DNA of 39,173 nucleotides, from positions 1 to 39,173 of the forward strand of contig CAYVCX010000024.1 of NCBI GenBank assembly GCA_964450435.1, read 5' to 3'. The stretch's first letter is position 1, and every line of letters starts with the position of its first letter. Positions 8,533 to 17,201 of the stretch are shown piece by piece. The notes below the pieces were generated by a model, which searched no databases, was not told the DNA's origin, and saw nothing but the letters and a program-made list of their open reading frames with translations. Origin of the DNA: SKLM01 sp964450435 (GTDB lineage: Bacteria > Chloroflexota > Anaerolineae > B4-G1). Both the position numbers and the translations under genes were made by a program.

Positions 8533-9224
8533 CGGAGTTCCTCCCAGGGTTGTAGTATGGTTCTTGTTGTCCTGTCCGCGTCCCAGCCGGTCCACAATCT
8601 CTCAGTGTATTGGGTTATTCACGCTTCGACCGGGTCATGGCCCAGGCCAGACGGGATCCAGTCTGCCCCTCTTGCCCGCCGCCTACCCGGTATTTCCGGA
8701 GCCTCGCCCCCCCGCACGTTCGTCCCGCCGTTCCGCCCGCTCCGCCAGCAGCGCCCGCCCCACCGGGCTATCTCGAGGGGCCGGCACCTCCGCCCGGAGT
8801 CCTGCGCGCCCCTCGCGGCTTGGCCTCCCTCTTCCGCTCAGCCAACGCTGCCTCACACCGCGTCCGACCTTCTTGCACCGTCGCCCCTGTCATTGCGCCG
8901 CTGCCCCTGCCGCCTACGTCCGCCCCACCGTTCTCGCCGCGCGCCGCATCGCTTCCAGACTCACTGTACCTTCGGCCCCCGGGCGCACTCGCTCGCCTCC
9001 GGGGGCTGCAATGATCTCGCCGCCGCCAGTCCTATCTACCAGTGCGATGCTCAACCCATCGTCTGTGCTGACCGCATTCCCCATTTCAGCCCCCTTGCCC
9101 CTCTATCCCCGAGTCTGAGCCCGCTCCCACCGCTATACCCCTGCAGATTCCTGCCCGCTGGGCCGAATCCGCGTGCACCGGGCAGGCCCCCGTGCTCCGC
9201 CACCCGCGCACAACGGCACAATCC
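8533..9224. other. Gene-poor gap between the protease and the paralogue array
   Basis: About 690 bases separate the protease start from the first of the three paralogous genes. Long plus-strand reading frames here are Pro/Arg-rich and look like shadows of GC-rich sequence. Only the small minus-strand ORF at 8914-9084 has a plausible start. The protease promoter presumably lies in the right half nearest 8532, but no convincing pair of -35 and -10 boxes was found. Confidence 0.5.
8914..9084 (-). CDS. Possible 56-residue protein of unknown function
   Basis: A short ORF starting MGNAVSTDDGLSIALVDRTG and ending MRRAARTVGRT. A purine-rich AGGGGG lies about five bases before its ATG, and its codons favour G or C in third position. 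The sequence looks like a beta hairpin followed by an amphipathic helix. No family is recognised. It lies alone in a 690-base gap and could equally be a chance ORF. Confidence 0.3.
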   Translation of the reverse strand: MGNAVSTDDGLSIALVDRTGGGEIIAAPGGERVRPGAEGTVSLEAMRRAARTVGRT

Positions 9225-9869
9225 CTACGTGGTCATGCTCAAGTAGTCCGTCTCATGCCCGATCCGCCGCGTGTCGTCGAACAGATAGGCATGGATCACG
9301 TAGATCCCCTCTTCTTCCGGGACGAACTCATCGGATTCGTACGTTGCCACCTCGCCTACGGTCAGCAGGTCCGTCGCTGTCTTGTCCACCGATATCGATT
9401 CCCCGCTTGGACTCACCACCCAGAATTCCAGGATCAGCCCGCTCGCTGGCGTCAGCCCCCGCAGGGTGGCTTCAATCGTGACTGGTTCTCCCCGACGCGG
9501 GTGGGGCTCCGATAGGACAAACACGCTCACCAGCTCCGCGATCTCCTTCCCCACTGCGATCCGCCTTGCTGGGGACTCCCAGTGAAACGGTTCGCCCCCC
9601 CATCGCCCGTCCGCGGAGATGTACATCCCACCCGATCTCTCCGCCCCTACGGGGTAGTGCAGCTCCACCTCCTCGTCCGGCGCCATCGACGACACAAACT
9701 TGGAGTTTTCCACCACCTCAATGGCGTACGTGTCTAGGCTGTTCAGCCGCACGTCAAGTCCAGATAGAGTGTCCTCGCTGACGTTCTGCAGGCGCACGTC
9801 CAGCCAGGATCTGCCAGCCTGGATGCTTTGTGGGTTGATTTCGTACCTGATCGGAAATTTCGCTGCCAT
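9225..9869 (-). CDS. Two-domain beta-sandwich protein, paralogue 3 of 3
   Basis: A 214-residue protein of unknown function and the last of three tandem paralogues. The N-terminal half resembles CARDB/NEW3-type beta sandwiches: alternating strands with the shared motif GLDVRLNSLDTYAIEV at about 37-52 and FHWESP at about 94-99. The C-terminal half looks like a bacterial Ig-like domain, with EPVTIEATLRGL, LILEFWVVSPSG and a closing YVIHAYLFD. There is no signal peptide or membrane helix, so it should be cytoplasmic unless exported by an unusual route. The ATG at 9869 follows AAGGGGAAG. It is the most divergent of the three copies, lacking the VRCEATIRG form seen in the other two. Confidence 0.72.
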   Translation of the reverse strand: MAAKFPIRYEINPQSIQAGRSWLDVRLQNVSEDTLSGLDVRLNSLDTYAIEVVENSKFVSSMAPDEEVELHYPVGAERSGGMYISADGRWGGEPFHWESPARRIAVGKEIAELVSVFVLSEPHPRRGEPVTIEATLRGLTPASGLILEFWVVSPSGESISVDKTATDLLTVGEVATYESDEFVPEEEGIYVIHAYLFDDTRRIGHETDYLSMTT

Positions 9870-9920
9870 TCTTCCCCTTCAACCTGCTTGCTTCATTCGT
9901 CGCCAGAATCTTCCTTCTTC

Positions 9921-9945
9921 CGTCCCAGGCCGGCGGCCTGGGACG
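9921..9945. repeat. Perfect GC-rich hairpin between paralogues
   Basis: Arms of 11 bases, CGTCCCAGGCC and GGCCTGGGACG, flank a 3-base loop. No T tract follows on either strand, so it is not a classical terminator. In the transcript it sits between the second and third paralogue genes, where it could stabilise or separate the cistrons. Confidence 0.6.
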
Positions 9946-10009
9946 GCCTCGATCGAGCGCATAAACCAGGGCGCGGATCCTGGAGATTTACGACCGGGCT
10001 CTATTCACT

Positions 10010-10654
10010 CTACGCCCGTCTCACGTACACGTACTCGACCTCTCGCCCTATCCGGCGCACGCCGTCGTACAGATAGGCATAGATGGTGTACAGGCCATCC
10101 TGCCCTGGCGTCACCTCGGCCGAATAGGTCGCCTCCTCCCCCGGTTCCAGGGCCTTTGTCTCTACGATGGCTAGCTCCTCGAACTCGCCACCCGGCGTGT
10201 CGGCCCAGAACTCCAGCTTGAGCCCCTCACTCTGACTCAAGCCGCGTATCGTGGCCTCGCAGCGCACCTTCTCTCCGACGACTGAGTACGGCTCCGTCAT
10301 CGCGAAAAGACTCACCAGCTCCGCCACCTCCGCCCCCACCGTAACCGGGATGCCCGGCGATTCCCAGTGGAAGCGCTCACCGTCCTGCCAGCCGTCCACC
10401 GTAACGTACAGGCTGCCCGTCCGGTTCGCGGACACCTGGAATGGTAGCTCTCTCCTTTCGTCCGGTTTCAGGATCGAGATGTAGCTCCCTGTCCCCAACA
10501 CGCTGATGCTGTATGCGTCCAGCGAGTTCAGGCTCACGTCCAATCCGGTTAGGTCCTGAGCACCGATGTTCTGCAAGCTGAGCGTTACCCAGTGCCTGCC
10601 CGTGTCGACGCTCTTGGGCGTCAATTCATACTCGAGAGGGTACTTGATAGCCAT
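10010..10654 (-). CDS. Two-domain beta-sandwich protein, paralogue 2 of 3
   Basis: A 214-residue protein with the same architecture as its neighbours on both sides. Shared landmarks are GLDVSLNSLDAYSISV, FHWESPG, EKVRCEATIRGL, LKLEFWADTPGGE and YTIYAYLYDGVRRIG. Two all-beta domains of about 100 residues each are predicted from the strand pattern: a CARDB/NEW3-like N-terminal domain and an Ig-like C-terminal one. No signal peptide, lipobox or membrane helix is visible. The ATG at 10654 has GAGGAGG about six bases upstream. It is closer to the 10768-11427 copy than to the 9225-9869 copy, judging by the VETKxLxPxEE region that the first two share. The function is unknown. Confidence 0.75.
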   Translation of the reverse strand: MAIKYPLEYELTPKSVDTGRHWVTLSLQNIGAQDLTGLDVSLNSLDAYSISVLGTGSYISILKPDERRELPFQVSANRTGSLYVTVDGWQDGERFHWESPGIPVTVGAEVAELVSLFAMTEPYSVVGEKVRCEATIRGLSQSEGLKLEFWADTPGGEFEELAIVETKALEPGEEATYSAEVTPGQDGLYTIYAYLYDGVRRIGREVEYVYVRRA

Positions 10655-10767
10655 GTTGCCTCCTCTATCCTGTTCCTCTGCCTGTCAACCAATGCTGATT
10701 CTCATGCGAACAACCCGCGCCCTGGTTCGTCTGCTCGACCGCTGATTCCATACGTGGGTCAACGGGC

Positions 10768-11427
10768 CTATGCCGAGCCCGTCTGTTCTTCGCCAACTCG
10801 AAGCGTCTCGACCCGCCAGCCAAGTCTCGTCATGCCGTCATACAGATATGCATAGATCGTGCATCGCCCTTCCTCCTCCACCTCCACTTGCGCCATATAC
10901 CGCGATTCCTCGTCGGGAGACAGCTCTTTCGTCTCCACGACAGCCAGTTCCTCCAACTCACCCCCGGGGGCCTCCGCCCAGAATTCCAGACGCAAACCCT
11001 CGCTGTGAGGCTGACCCCTCAGAGTGGCCTCACACCGCACCGTCTCCCCAACCGCAGGCTTAGGCTCGACCAGTGCCAGCAGCCTCACCAGTTCTGCGCT
11101 CTGCTCGCCCACCGTCAGCGTAATATCTGGTGACTCCCACTGAAACCTATCCTCCCCCCGTTGACCTTCGACGGTAAGGTAGACACTTCCTGGCAGCTTC
11201 GCTGAGACCTGTACCGGAATGGTCTCCTTCGCCCCCGGTTCCAGGATTGGCACGAAGGCGTCTCCGGCCATCACCTCGACGCTGTATTCATCTAGCGAGT
11301 GGAGACTTACTTCAAGGCCTCTCAGCGGCTTTGAGCTTGTGTTCTCCAGGGTCACCGTCAGCCAGCTCTCTCCCGCATCGATCGCCCGGGGGCGCACGTC
11401 GTAACGCAACGGTTCTTTCGTCGCCAT
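10768..11427 (-). CDS. Two-domain beta-sandwich protein, paralogue 1 of 3
   Basis: A 219-residue protein and the first transcribed member of the array. It carries GLEVSLHSLDEYSVEV, FQWESPD, ETVRCEATLRGQ, LRLEFWAEAPGGE and CTIYAYLYDGMTRLG, in the same order as the other two copies. The domain plan is an N-terminal CARDB/NEW3-like sandwich, where such domains often mediate protein-protein or surface contacts, and a C-terminal Ig-like sandwich. It has no export signal. The ATG at 11427 follows a GAAGGTGG sequence. The DUF2267 gene lies 115 bases upstream in the same orientation, with two GC-rich palindromic elements between them (for example GAGCCCGGGCTC at 11528-11539). Confidence 0.75.
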   Translation of the reverse strand: MATKEPLRYDVRPRAIDAGESWLTVTLENTSSKPLRGLEVSLHSLDEYSVEVMAGDAFVPILEPGAKETIPVQVSAKLPGSVYLTVEGQRGEDRFQWESPDITLTVGEQSAELVRLLALVEPKPAVGETVRCEATLRGQPHSEGLRLEFWAEAPGGELEELAVVETKELSPDEESRYMAQVEVEEEGRCTIYAYLYDGMTRLGWRVETLRVGEEQTGSA

Positions 11428-11542
11428 ACCAGACCACCTTCACTCGGAGAACGAGCCCAGGCCCGTCTCTCTCCGGGTATCGTCCGCCTGTTCATGGCCC
11501 GGGCGGACTGGTCTCGTGCGCAAACCTGAGCCCGGGCTCCCA

Positions 11543-11944
11543 TCAGACGTTGATGTCTATCTCACCTTCACTGCCCGCCTCAAACAGCGGGGCATAATCA
11601 TCCGGAAGCTGAGCGCGGACATCTTCTATCTCGCCCGTTGTGATCGCCTCCTGCAGCACCGCGATCACCGCCCGTGCGTGGTGAACCGCGTCTGGAAGAT
11701 CCGCCGTCTCCTTCGCCGCTACGCGCAGGAAGAAATCGTCCACCGAAAACCTCTCCGTTGTGCCGACATCGCGCAGGAATGTCCCTAGCTCTGGCGGCAG
11801 TTGTGCTGCCAGATCGTCGGCTTCACCCGCGGCAATCCGCTCTGCCAGGGTCTCCAGCGCTGCCTGAATGGCCCGCATCGTCTCGCCCCTCGCCGGAAGC
11901 CGGGCTCGATTCTGCACCTCTCCCACGAACTCATCATAGTTCAT
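11543..11944 (-). CDS. DUF2267 domain protein
   Basis: A 133-residue all-helical protein matching the DUF2267 pattern. It has two similar halves: MNYDEFVGEVQNRARL followed by AIQAALETLAERI and LAAQLPPELGTFL, then FSVDDFFLRVA followed by AVIAVLQEAITTGEIEDVRAQLP. The repeated 'LxxxIxxGExxDxxAQLPxxxxxL' element is characteristic of the family. The function is not established; members are often found among stress-response genes. The ATG at 11944 has GAGGAGA upstream and starts at the conserved Y-x-x-F motif; the 20 residues before it do not belong to the domain. The SIMPL gene ends 70 bases upstream. Confidence 0.88.
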   Translation of the reverse strand: MNYDEFVGEVQNRARLPARGETMRAIQAALETLAERIAAGEADDLAAQLPPELGTFLRDVGTTERFSVDDFFLRVAAKETADLPDAVHHARAVIAVLQEAITTGEIEDVRAQLPDDYAPLFEAGSEGEIDINV

Positions 11945-12014
11945 CGTATCGTCTCCTCTCTCCTTATGCGAAACTGACCGAACAGTCTCACCTCTTCCGG
12001 CCACAACGCGCCCG

Positions 12015-12767
12015 TCACCTCAGGGACCACGTCACCTGAAGGTCGACTCGCACGTCCTCGGCCCCCGGCTCGATGGGGACCGCAGCCTCGCGCTCCAGCA
12101 CAGCACCGACACTCGCCGCCGGCCTAGGAGCCGTTGTCGCTTCGTCGATCGTCACCACCTCTGCTAGCTCAACCTCCGCGAGGTTCGCCAGTTGGTCGGC
12201 CTTCTGCTCCGCATCCTCCCAGGCTGCTTCCCGTGCCCGCTCAAGAAGCTCCGCCAGATCACTCAACTCAAATCGCAGTCCCTCGATGCGATTCGCCCCG
12301 GCCTCAACCGCCGCGTCCAGAAGCTCACCCACCGCTTCCAGATCCTCGCTCCGCGCCTCCACGATGTTGCTCGCCTCATACCCGATCAACTCCCGTTTCT
12401 CCGGCTCGCCAGGCTCTGGCCGAACCGTCTCATACCGCGCACGGAGCTGTATCGTCTGCGTCTGGATGTTCTCGACCAGGATCCCTGCCGCCTTCAAAGC
12501 GTCGACCACAGCCTCCATTTGCTCGCTGTTCCGAGCAACAGCCTCCCTGGCTGTGTCGGCCGTCGTCTCCACCCCCAGGCGCACCACCACCTCGTCAGGT
12601 TTGGCGCTCGCCGTGCCGCTTCCGGACACGCTGATCGTCCGCTGCTCTCCGTCGTCTTCGGTCGCCGCTTCCAGCTGTCCCCCCGCGGGCGAGCAGCCAA
12701 TCTGCGACAGGAGCACGGCTCCCAGCGTCACGACGGCCATCCCGATGGCCTTCCAGCTTCGGCTCAT
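12015..12767 (-). CDS. SIMPL-domain (DUF541) lipoprotein
   Basis: A 250-residue envelope protein. Residues 1-24 form a lipoprotein-like signal: a basic start, a hydrophobic stretch AVVTLGAVLL, and Cys25 in SQIGC, a slightly irregular lipobox with Gln at -3. The mature part is a SIMPL/DUF541 domain, opening with ISVSGSGTASAKPDEVVVRLG, then NSEQMEAVVDALKAAGI, a middle section YEASNIVEARSEDLEAVGELLDAAVEAGAN, and the closing AREAAWEDAEQKADQLANLA and VDLQVTWSLR. SIMPL proteins include oxidative-stress proteins of the BP26/YggE type and appear to form ring-like oligomers. The ATG at 12767 follows GAGGAGGG; 44 residues upstream are not part of the protein. Confidence 0.9.
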   Translation of the reverse strand: MSRSWKAIGMAVVTLGAVLLSQIGCSPAGGQLEAATEDDGEQRTISVSGSGTASAKPDEVVVRLGVETTADTAREAVARNSEQMEAVVDALKAAGILVENIQTQTIQLRARYETVRPEPGEPEKRELIGYEASNIVEARSEDLEAVGELLDAAVEAGANRIEGLRFELSDLAELLERAREAAWEDAEQKADQLANLAEVELAEVVTIDEATTAPRPAASVGAVLEREAAVPIEPGAEDVRVDLQVTWSLR

Positions 12768-12829
12768 CCGAACCCTCCTCTGCAAACTCAGTTGCTGTCC
12801 CTGTGGCTCCATCCATCCCCTTGCACTGT

Positions 12830-13020
12830 TCATGGGCAGTGGCGACTCATCCATGCTTCCAGCCACCCAGGTTGCAGCCCGTAGCCGTCGCCCGCCCATA
12901 CCTGGATCTGTTTCCGCTTCTCTTCTCCCGTCGCCAGAGCCACCCCCAGCACATCCTCCTCCAACCCCGCCCCGGCATTCGCAGTCTCATACTTGGCTCC
13001 CCTGAAAGAACTCCTAACTG
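12830..13020 (-). other. Possible coding remnant upstream of the SIMPL gene
   Basis: One minus-strand frame reads AKYETANAGAGLEEDVLGVA and ends GLQPGWLEAWMSRHCP before a TGA at 12830. Its codons are rich in G or C at third position, as in real genes here, but there is no ATG, GTG or TTG at a suitable place with a ribosome site. It may be a decayed or frameshifted small gene. No family is recognised. Confidence 0.25.
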
Positions 13021-13158
13021 CTAAGTGCATATGGGTGCGACGAACCACTTTGCCTTACTAGAGAGCCTTCTGATGGGCAAGATGAACCCAGGATGCCCCT
13101 TTCTTGGCCCATCTTCCCCACCAAGTGTGAATGAATGATCTTTTTTCAGTAGAGCCAT
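13021..13158 (-). CDS. Possible 45-residue basic peptide behind a strong promoter
   Basis: A short ORF, MALLKKDHSFTLGGEDG onward, ending KAKWFVAPICT. The ATG lies only about 16 bases after an extended -10 box, giving a very short leader with a poor ribosome site (GAGAAG). The surrounding 13021-13200 is visibly richer in A and T than the rest of the window. No family is recognised. The alternative is that the promoter simply feeds the SIMPL gene 400 bases further on. Confidence 0.3.
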   Translation of the reverse strand: MALLKKDHSFTLGGEDGPRKGHPGFILPIRRLSSKAKWFVAPICT

Positions 13159-13174
13159 ACTTGCTTCTCTAATG

Positions 13175-13183
13175 ATTATACCA
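13175..13183 (-). promoter_or_regulatory. Extended -10 promoter
   Basis: On the minus strand this reads TGGTATAAT: a perfect TATAAT with the TG of an extended -10 box one base upstream. No good -35 lies at 16-18 bases, which fits the extended -10 class of sigma-70-type promoters. It points towards the 45-residue ORF and the SIMPL, DUF2267 and paralogue genes. Confidence 0.55.
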
Positions 13184-14751
13184 GAAACGCTGGCCCTCAA
13201 ACTACGGGCTGGGTGAGAACTCCGTTTGGCTTTCGTTAAGAAGAGTTGGAATTCCGTTGGTTCGCCGCAACCAGGATCGTCGGTCGCATCCACGGCCAGG
13301 CCATTCTCGGATCGTCAACCGTCGTCCCGGACGTCCGACCCGGTTCCTCCGGCCTCATGTGTCCCGCCCCGTCCGTGCCTGCTCGGGACTCGCCTGCTGC
13401 ACAGGGGCTTGGCCTATCTTCACTTTCACCCGGCCTATCTCTACCTCTGGCCCGCCCGTCACCGTGCTCCGTGTGGTCTGAAACCCGCCAGCGCGTGAAG
13501 GGCCGCCTCTACGCCGTGCCGCCGCACCAACACCTCTCCAGCACATCCGCTTCACAGCTTGCGCCTCAATCGCCTGAGGCAGTCGCCCTGGCCGCCGCGG
13601 TACAATCCGTGGCTTCTCCTCGCACCGGACACCCGCCGCGCCCCGGCTCAGATACCCGACGGCCACCGCCGCTGCCCGCGGCAGCGACAGGGCTCGCCCA
13701 GGCTGCCGTTGACCGGCACCCTGGTGCGTCTGATCTATCTTTCAGGGACCGTATTGCGCTCCAGCGATGGGAGCTACTGAGGGGTGCCGGAAGGCGTTCA
13801 CGCACAAGAGGGGTGACGTCAGAGCCCCGGGGAGATCTCTGGGGAACCTACACAGGTCCCAGAATTCCGTGGCAAGTGCCCGTGGTTGATCAAAGAGTCG
13901 AGGCCGACCAAGCCGTCCTAGACGAGCGGCTGAGATGCCCTACCTACAGCTCAACCGGCTCATCGTCGCCCATTGCTACAGACCGGCGGAACCCTTCTTC
14001 TCCCTTGAAGGAACATGGCACCCCTGCGTGGGGCCCTGCCGATGGCACTGTGGCGACAGTTGACAGAACTCGCGCGTGAAGCCAAGTCACGGACCTGAGG
14101 GCGCGCGAGGGGAGCGCTATGGGGCTCACATCTCTCAACTGCGTCCTCTCGACTAGCCGCTCTCTTAGGGGAATCCTGCTCCACGCGGATCTCGCTACCT
14201 GACCACTCGGCCGTCAATAAGCCTGGAGAGAAGCACCGACCGCCAATGTCGCCCATCGCCGCCCCAAAGCGCAGACGCTCAAGAGAGGCCAGGCCATCGT
14301 GACAACCATCAGCACAACAATCAGCACAAGGCAGCCGAGTCGACCAGTGCCCACGTCAGTCAAGCGTATGTCGTCTGGCTGGCAGGTTTCTGCGTCGGGT
14401 TCAGCCGGGAGCGACGCGAAGAGCTTCAAGTGGGGCAACGGCACCGGTTCACCCACGTGCACGCGAGGTCGGCGATCCATCTGCCGACATCTCCCTGATC
14501 CAACCGGGATGACTTGCAGGACAGAGACCACCGCAACGGCACGCTGCTGCACGCGGGAGCGCAAGCCCGGGCCGCCGCGGCATCCGTCCATCGGCATCCC
14601 CTTCCGTCCCACCGCGCCGTCGTGGATTCGCGCACCCTCTCTCAGAATGCGCCTATTTCGGCCTCCCCTGCGCCGGACGCCGAAACGGTTCCTTCGCCGC
14701 ACCCACACCGGGTGGGAGCCGTTACCCTGGCACAGGAACCAGCCGGGCGCT
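13184..14751. other. About 1.6 kb without a recognisable gene
   Basis: Neither strand gives a protein I recognise. Long frames on the plus strand are Pro/Ser/Arg-rich shadows. On the minus strand one frame near 14214-14440 contains a hydrophobic stretch (LVLIVVLMVVTMAWPLLSV) that could be a single membrane helix, but no start with a ribosome site or family match supports it. The region may hold decayed genes downstream of the ABC-2 permease at 14752. Confidence 0.5.
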
Positions 14752-15990
14752 TCAGCCTGTCAGGGCCGCCCAGAATCGCCCGATCATCAGCGATTCACCG
14801 CTCAGCAGCGTCTGAGCGCGGAAAAGGCGCGCCATCAGCCAGATGGTCCCGGCCGCGGCGAGCAGCAGCAGCCCCAGGCTCACCGCCAGCTGCCAGCCCG
14901 GCACAGCCACGGTCGTCATCCGCATCAACATCCCCACCGGCGCCGAGTACGGGAAGAGGCTCAGCGCGATCGCCACGGGGCCGTTGGGCGCGTTGACGAT
15001 GGCGGTCCACAGGTAGATGGGGATCATCATCGGCACCGTCAGAACGAAGATCCACCCCCGGCTTCCCTCCACGTCCGGCGCCAGGGCACCGATCCCGGCC
15101 ATCAGCGCGGCGTAGAGCCCGAACCCGCCCAGGGCGTACGGGACGATCAGCAGGATCTCCATGGTCGAGAGCCGGATGCCCGCCAAGAATTGCCCGGGAT
15201 CCCGTCCGGTGACCGCGAACCCGAGTCCCGCGATCGCCACCCAGATGGCGTACTGCACGAGGACCAGGGTGCCCAGCCCGAGCAGCTTGCCGGTGAGGAG
15301 CTGACGCGGTCGGACCGACACCAGCAGAATCTCCATCACGCGGCTGCTTTTCTCCTGAACGAGGCTCTGGAAGAGGTAGCCGCCACCGCTGAACAGGGGG
15401 ATCATCACGGCCATGGTCACCACGAAGGGCAGCAGCGCATCTGCCACGCCGCCACTACCCGCGCCCTCGCCGTCATCGACGGAGACGAATGTCGGTCCGC
15501 TGCCCCCGAACGGCCAGCGCAGCCGCCTGATCTGCTCCGCGTCGGCGTCGGGAAACATGTTGTCGACCAATACCCACTCAAATGACCGCGTATCGGGAGG
15601 CACAGTAGCGAAGCGGACGCTCACCCGCTCAACTCCTCCGCTCTCACGATAATCGTCCGGCACCACGTAGTAGGCCGCGATGTGACCCGCTTCAAGGGCC
15701 GCCCGGGCTCCTTCCTCGTCTCCGTAGGCTCGGAACGCGTCCACAGCCACCGGTTCGGAAATAGTCTGAATCAGACCAGCCCAATCGACGTAGCCGATGG
15801 GCTGGTCCGGCCGTTCGGCCTCGACGATGTCCTGGAAGGGTGTCGCGCCCGGGGCCCCGGGACCGAGCCCGCCTCCGAAGACCATGATGGCCAGCAAGAC
15901 GAGCGGCGTGCCGACGGCTCCCAGGAGGAACGCTCGGCTGGTCACGCGCTGTCGAAACTCACGCAGACCGATGAGTAACATCTTTCTCAT
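14752..15990 (-). CDS. ABC-2 type transporter permease (NatB-like)
   Basis: A 412-residue membrane subunit of an ABC-2 exporter. The first helix follows MRKMLLIGLREFRQRVTSRAF, the arrangement typical of NatB/YhaP-type permeases. A large extracytoplasmic domain spans about residues 45-190, and five or more helices fill the rest. The cytoplasmic segment VQEKSSRVMEILLVSVRPRQLLTGK, just after the second helix, is the conserved coupling motif of this family. It is 11 bases after a second permease of the same type and in one operon with the ATPase at 17198-18145. In relatives such systems export sodium ions, peptides or drugs; the substrate here is unknown. GGGAGG precedes the ATG at 15990. Nothing recognisable follows it downstream. 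Confidence 0.88.
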   Translation of the reverse strand: MRKMLLIGLREFRQRVTSRAFLLGAVGTPLVLLAIMVFGGGLGPGAPGATPFQDIVEAERPDQPIGYVDWAGLIQTISEPVAVDAFRAYGDEEGARAALEAGHIAAYYVVPDDYRESGGVERVSVRFATVPPDTRSFEWVLVDNMFPDADAEQIRRLRWPFGGSGPTFVSVDDGEGAGSGGVADALLPFVVTMAVMIPLFSGGGYLFQSLVQEKSSRVMEILLVSVRPRQLLTGKLLGLGTLVLVQYAIWVAIAGLGFAVTGRDPGQFLAGIRLSTMEILLIVPYALGGFGLYAALMAGIGALAPDVEGSRGWIFVLTVPMMIPIYLWTAIVNAPNGPVAIALSLFPYSAPVGMLMRMTTVAVPGWQLAVSLGLLLLAAAGTIWLMARLFRAQTLLSGESLMIGRFWAALTG

Positions 15991-16001
15991 GCCGTCCCTC
16001 C

Positions 16002-17201
16002 CTATGCCTCACGCAATGTGCGCAGGATCTGACGCGGCCGCAGCATCTGGCCGTACATCAGCATCGCCCCGCGGAAGATGCGCGCCACGAACCAGATGGT
16101 CGCCGCCAGCGTGGCGACAATGAGGGCAAAGCTGGTCGCCAGCTGCCAGATTGGCACCTCGGATAACGTCATCCGGAACAGCGCAATCGTCGGCGCGGTC
16201 AGCGGGAACAGAGTCAGGCCGACGCCCAGCGGGCCGCCCAGGTTGTCGATGATGATGCCCATGAAGTAGAGGGGACCGAAGCCGATGAACCCGAGCATGC
16301 CGGACAACTGGCGCGCCTGCTGCTGATCTCCAGCAATGACGCCCAGCCCGGCGCCAAGGGTGGCGTAGAGGAGGTAGCCGGGGATGCCGAGCAGGGCGGC
16401 CCACAGCAGAGCGTTCCAGGGGATGCTCAGATCCTGGAGGCGGAAGGTCCCGAAGAGGGCCAACCCCACCGCCGCGGCCGCGCCCAGCATCCATATGGCG
16501 ACCTGGGTCAGGCTGAGGAGCGCCATGCCCAGCACCTTCCCCGCCACCAGCTCCCGGGGGCGCAGGGAGGTGATGACGATCTCCATCGCCCGCTGCTCCT
16601 TCTCCCGAACGACCACCGAGCCCATCTGATTCGCGCTGGTGAAGACGGTGAATAGGAACATCAGCGCCAGGAAGGCGGGTGTGGCCACCCGGACGACCAG
16701 GGGTAGCCCCTGACCAACTCGCTCGCCCGTCTCAAGGGCCACGTACGTGACGTTCGACGGATCTTCCAGACGCTCCAGCTGCCACTCGGGAGCGTCCGCC
16801 AGCATCGCTCTCCGCATGAAGGCGGTCAGTCCCTCCTCCACTCTGACGTTTGGGCTCCGCTCTCCGTAGAACATCGCCTGGGCGCCGTCGAAGTAGCCCT
16901 CGGGGACCACCAGATACCCGGCGATATCGCCCGCCTTCAGAGCCTGCCGCGCCCCGTCCGTCTCGGGGTACGACGTGAGATGAAGGGTCTCATCACCCAC
17001 CGCGACCCACACCACGGGCGCGAGCTGCCCCGTCTGATCTACGTATCCTACCCGGGAAACGTCCCCTCCCAGCTCTGTCAGGATCGCGATGCCGCTGACG
17101 ATCACCATCAACAGCGGCATCCCGAAGGTAAGCATCAGGAACGCGGTGGAGCGTACTCTCCGGCGGTACGTCGTTGCCGATACCAGCCAGATCTTCCTCA
17201 T
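16002..17201 (-). CDS. ABC-2 type transporter permease (NatB-like)
   Basis: A 399-residue ABC-2 permease and partner of the one at 14752-15990. The layout is the same: an N-terminal helix after MRKIWLVSATTYRRRVRS, a long external loop (residues about 40-180), then a helix followed by the conserved cytoplasmic motif VVREKEQRAMEIVITSLRPR, and four to five more helices. The two subunits could form a heterodimeric channel driven by the ATPase. The ATG at 17201 overlaps the ATPase stop by four bases (ATGA), and AGGTGGAG lies upstream, so translation is coupled. Confidence 0.88.
   Translation of the reverse strand: MRKIWLVSATTYRRRVRSTAFLMLTFGMPLLMVIVSGIAILTELGGDVSRVGYVDQTGQLAPVVWVAVGDETLHLTSYPETDGARQALKAGDIAGYLVVPEGYFDGAQAMFYGERSPNVRVEEGLTAFMRRAMLADAPEWQLERLEDPSNVTYVALETGERVGQGLPLVVRVATPAFLALMFLFTVFTSANQMGSVVVREKEQRAMEIVITSLRPRELVAGKVLGMALLSLTQVAIWMLGAAAAVGLALFGTFRLQDLSIPWNALLWAALLGIPGYLLYATLGAGLGVIAGDQQQARQLSGMLGFIGFGPLYFMGIIIDNLGGPLGVGLTLFPLTAPTIALFRMTLSEVPIWQLATSFALIVATLAATIWFVARIFRGAMLMYGQMLRPRQILRTLREA

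Noticed and set aside
8557..9246. Long plus-strand frame of 229 codons in the gap after the protease
   Set aside because: Low-complexity Pro/Arg/Ser composition, and it begins inside the leader of a real minus-strand gene.
13246..14079. Long plus-strand frame of 277 codons
   Set aside because: It is rich in Pro, Ser and Arg, has no ribosome site or family features, and no other gene in the window is on this strand. It looks like an open frame caused by high GC.
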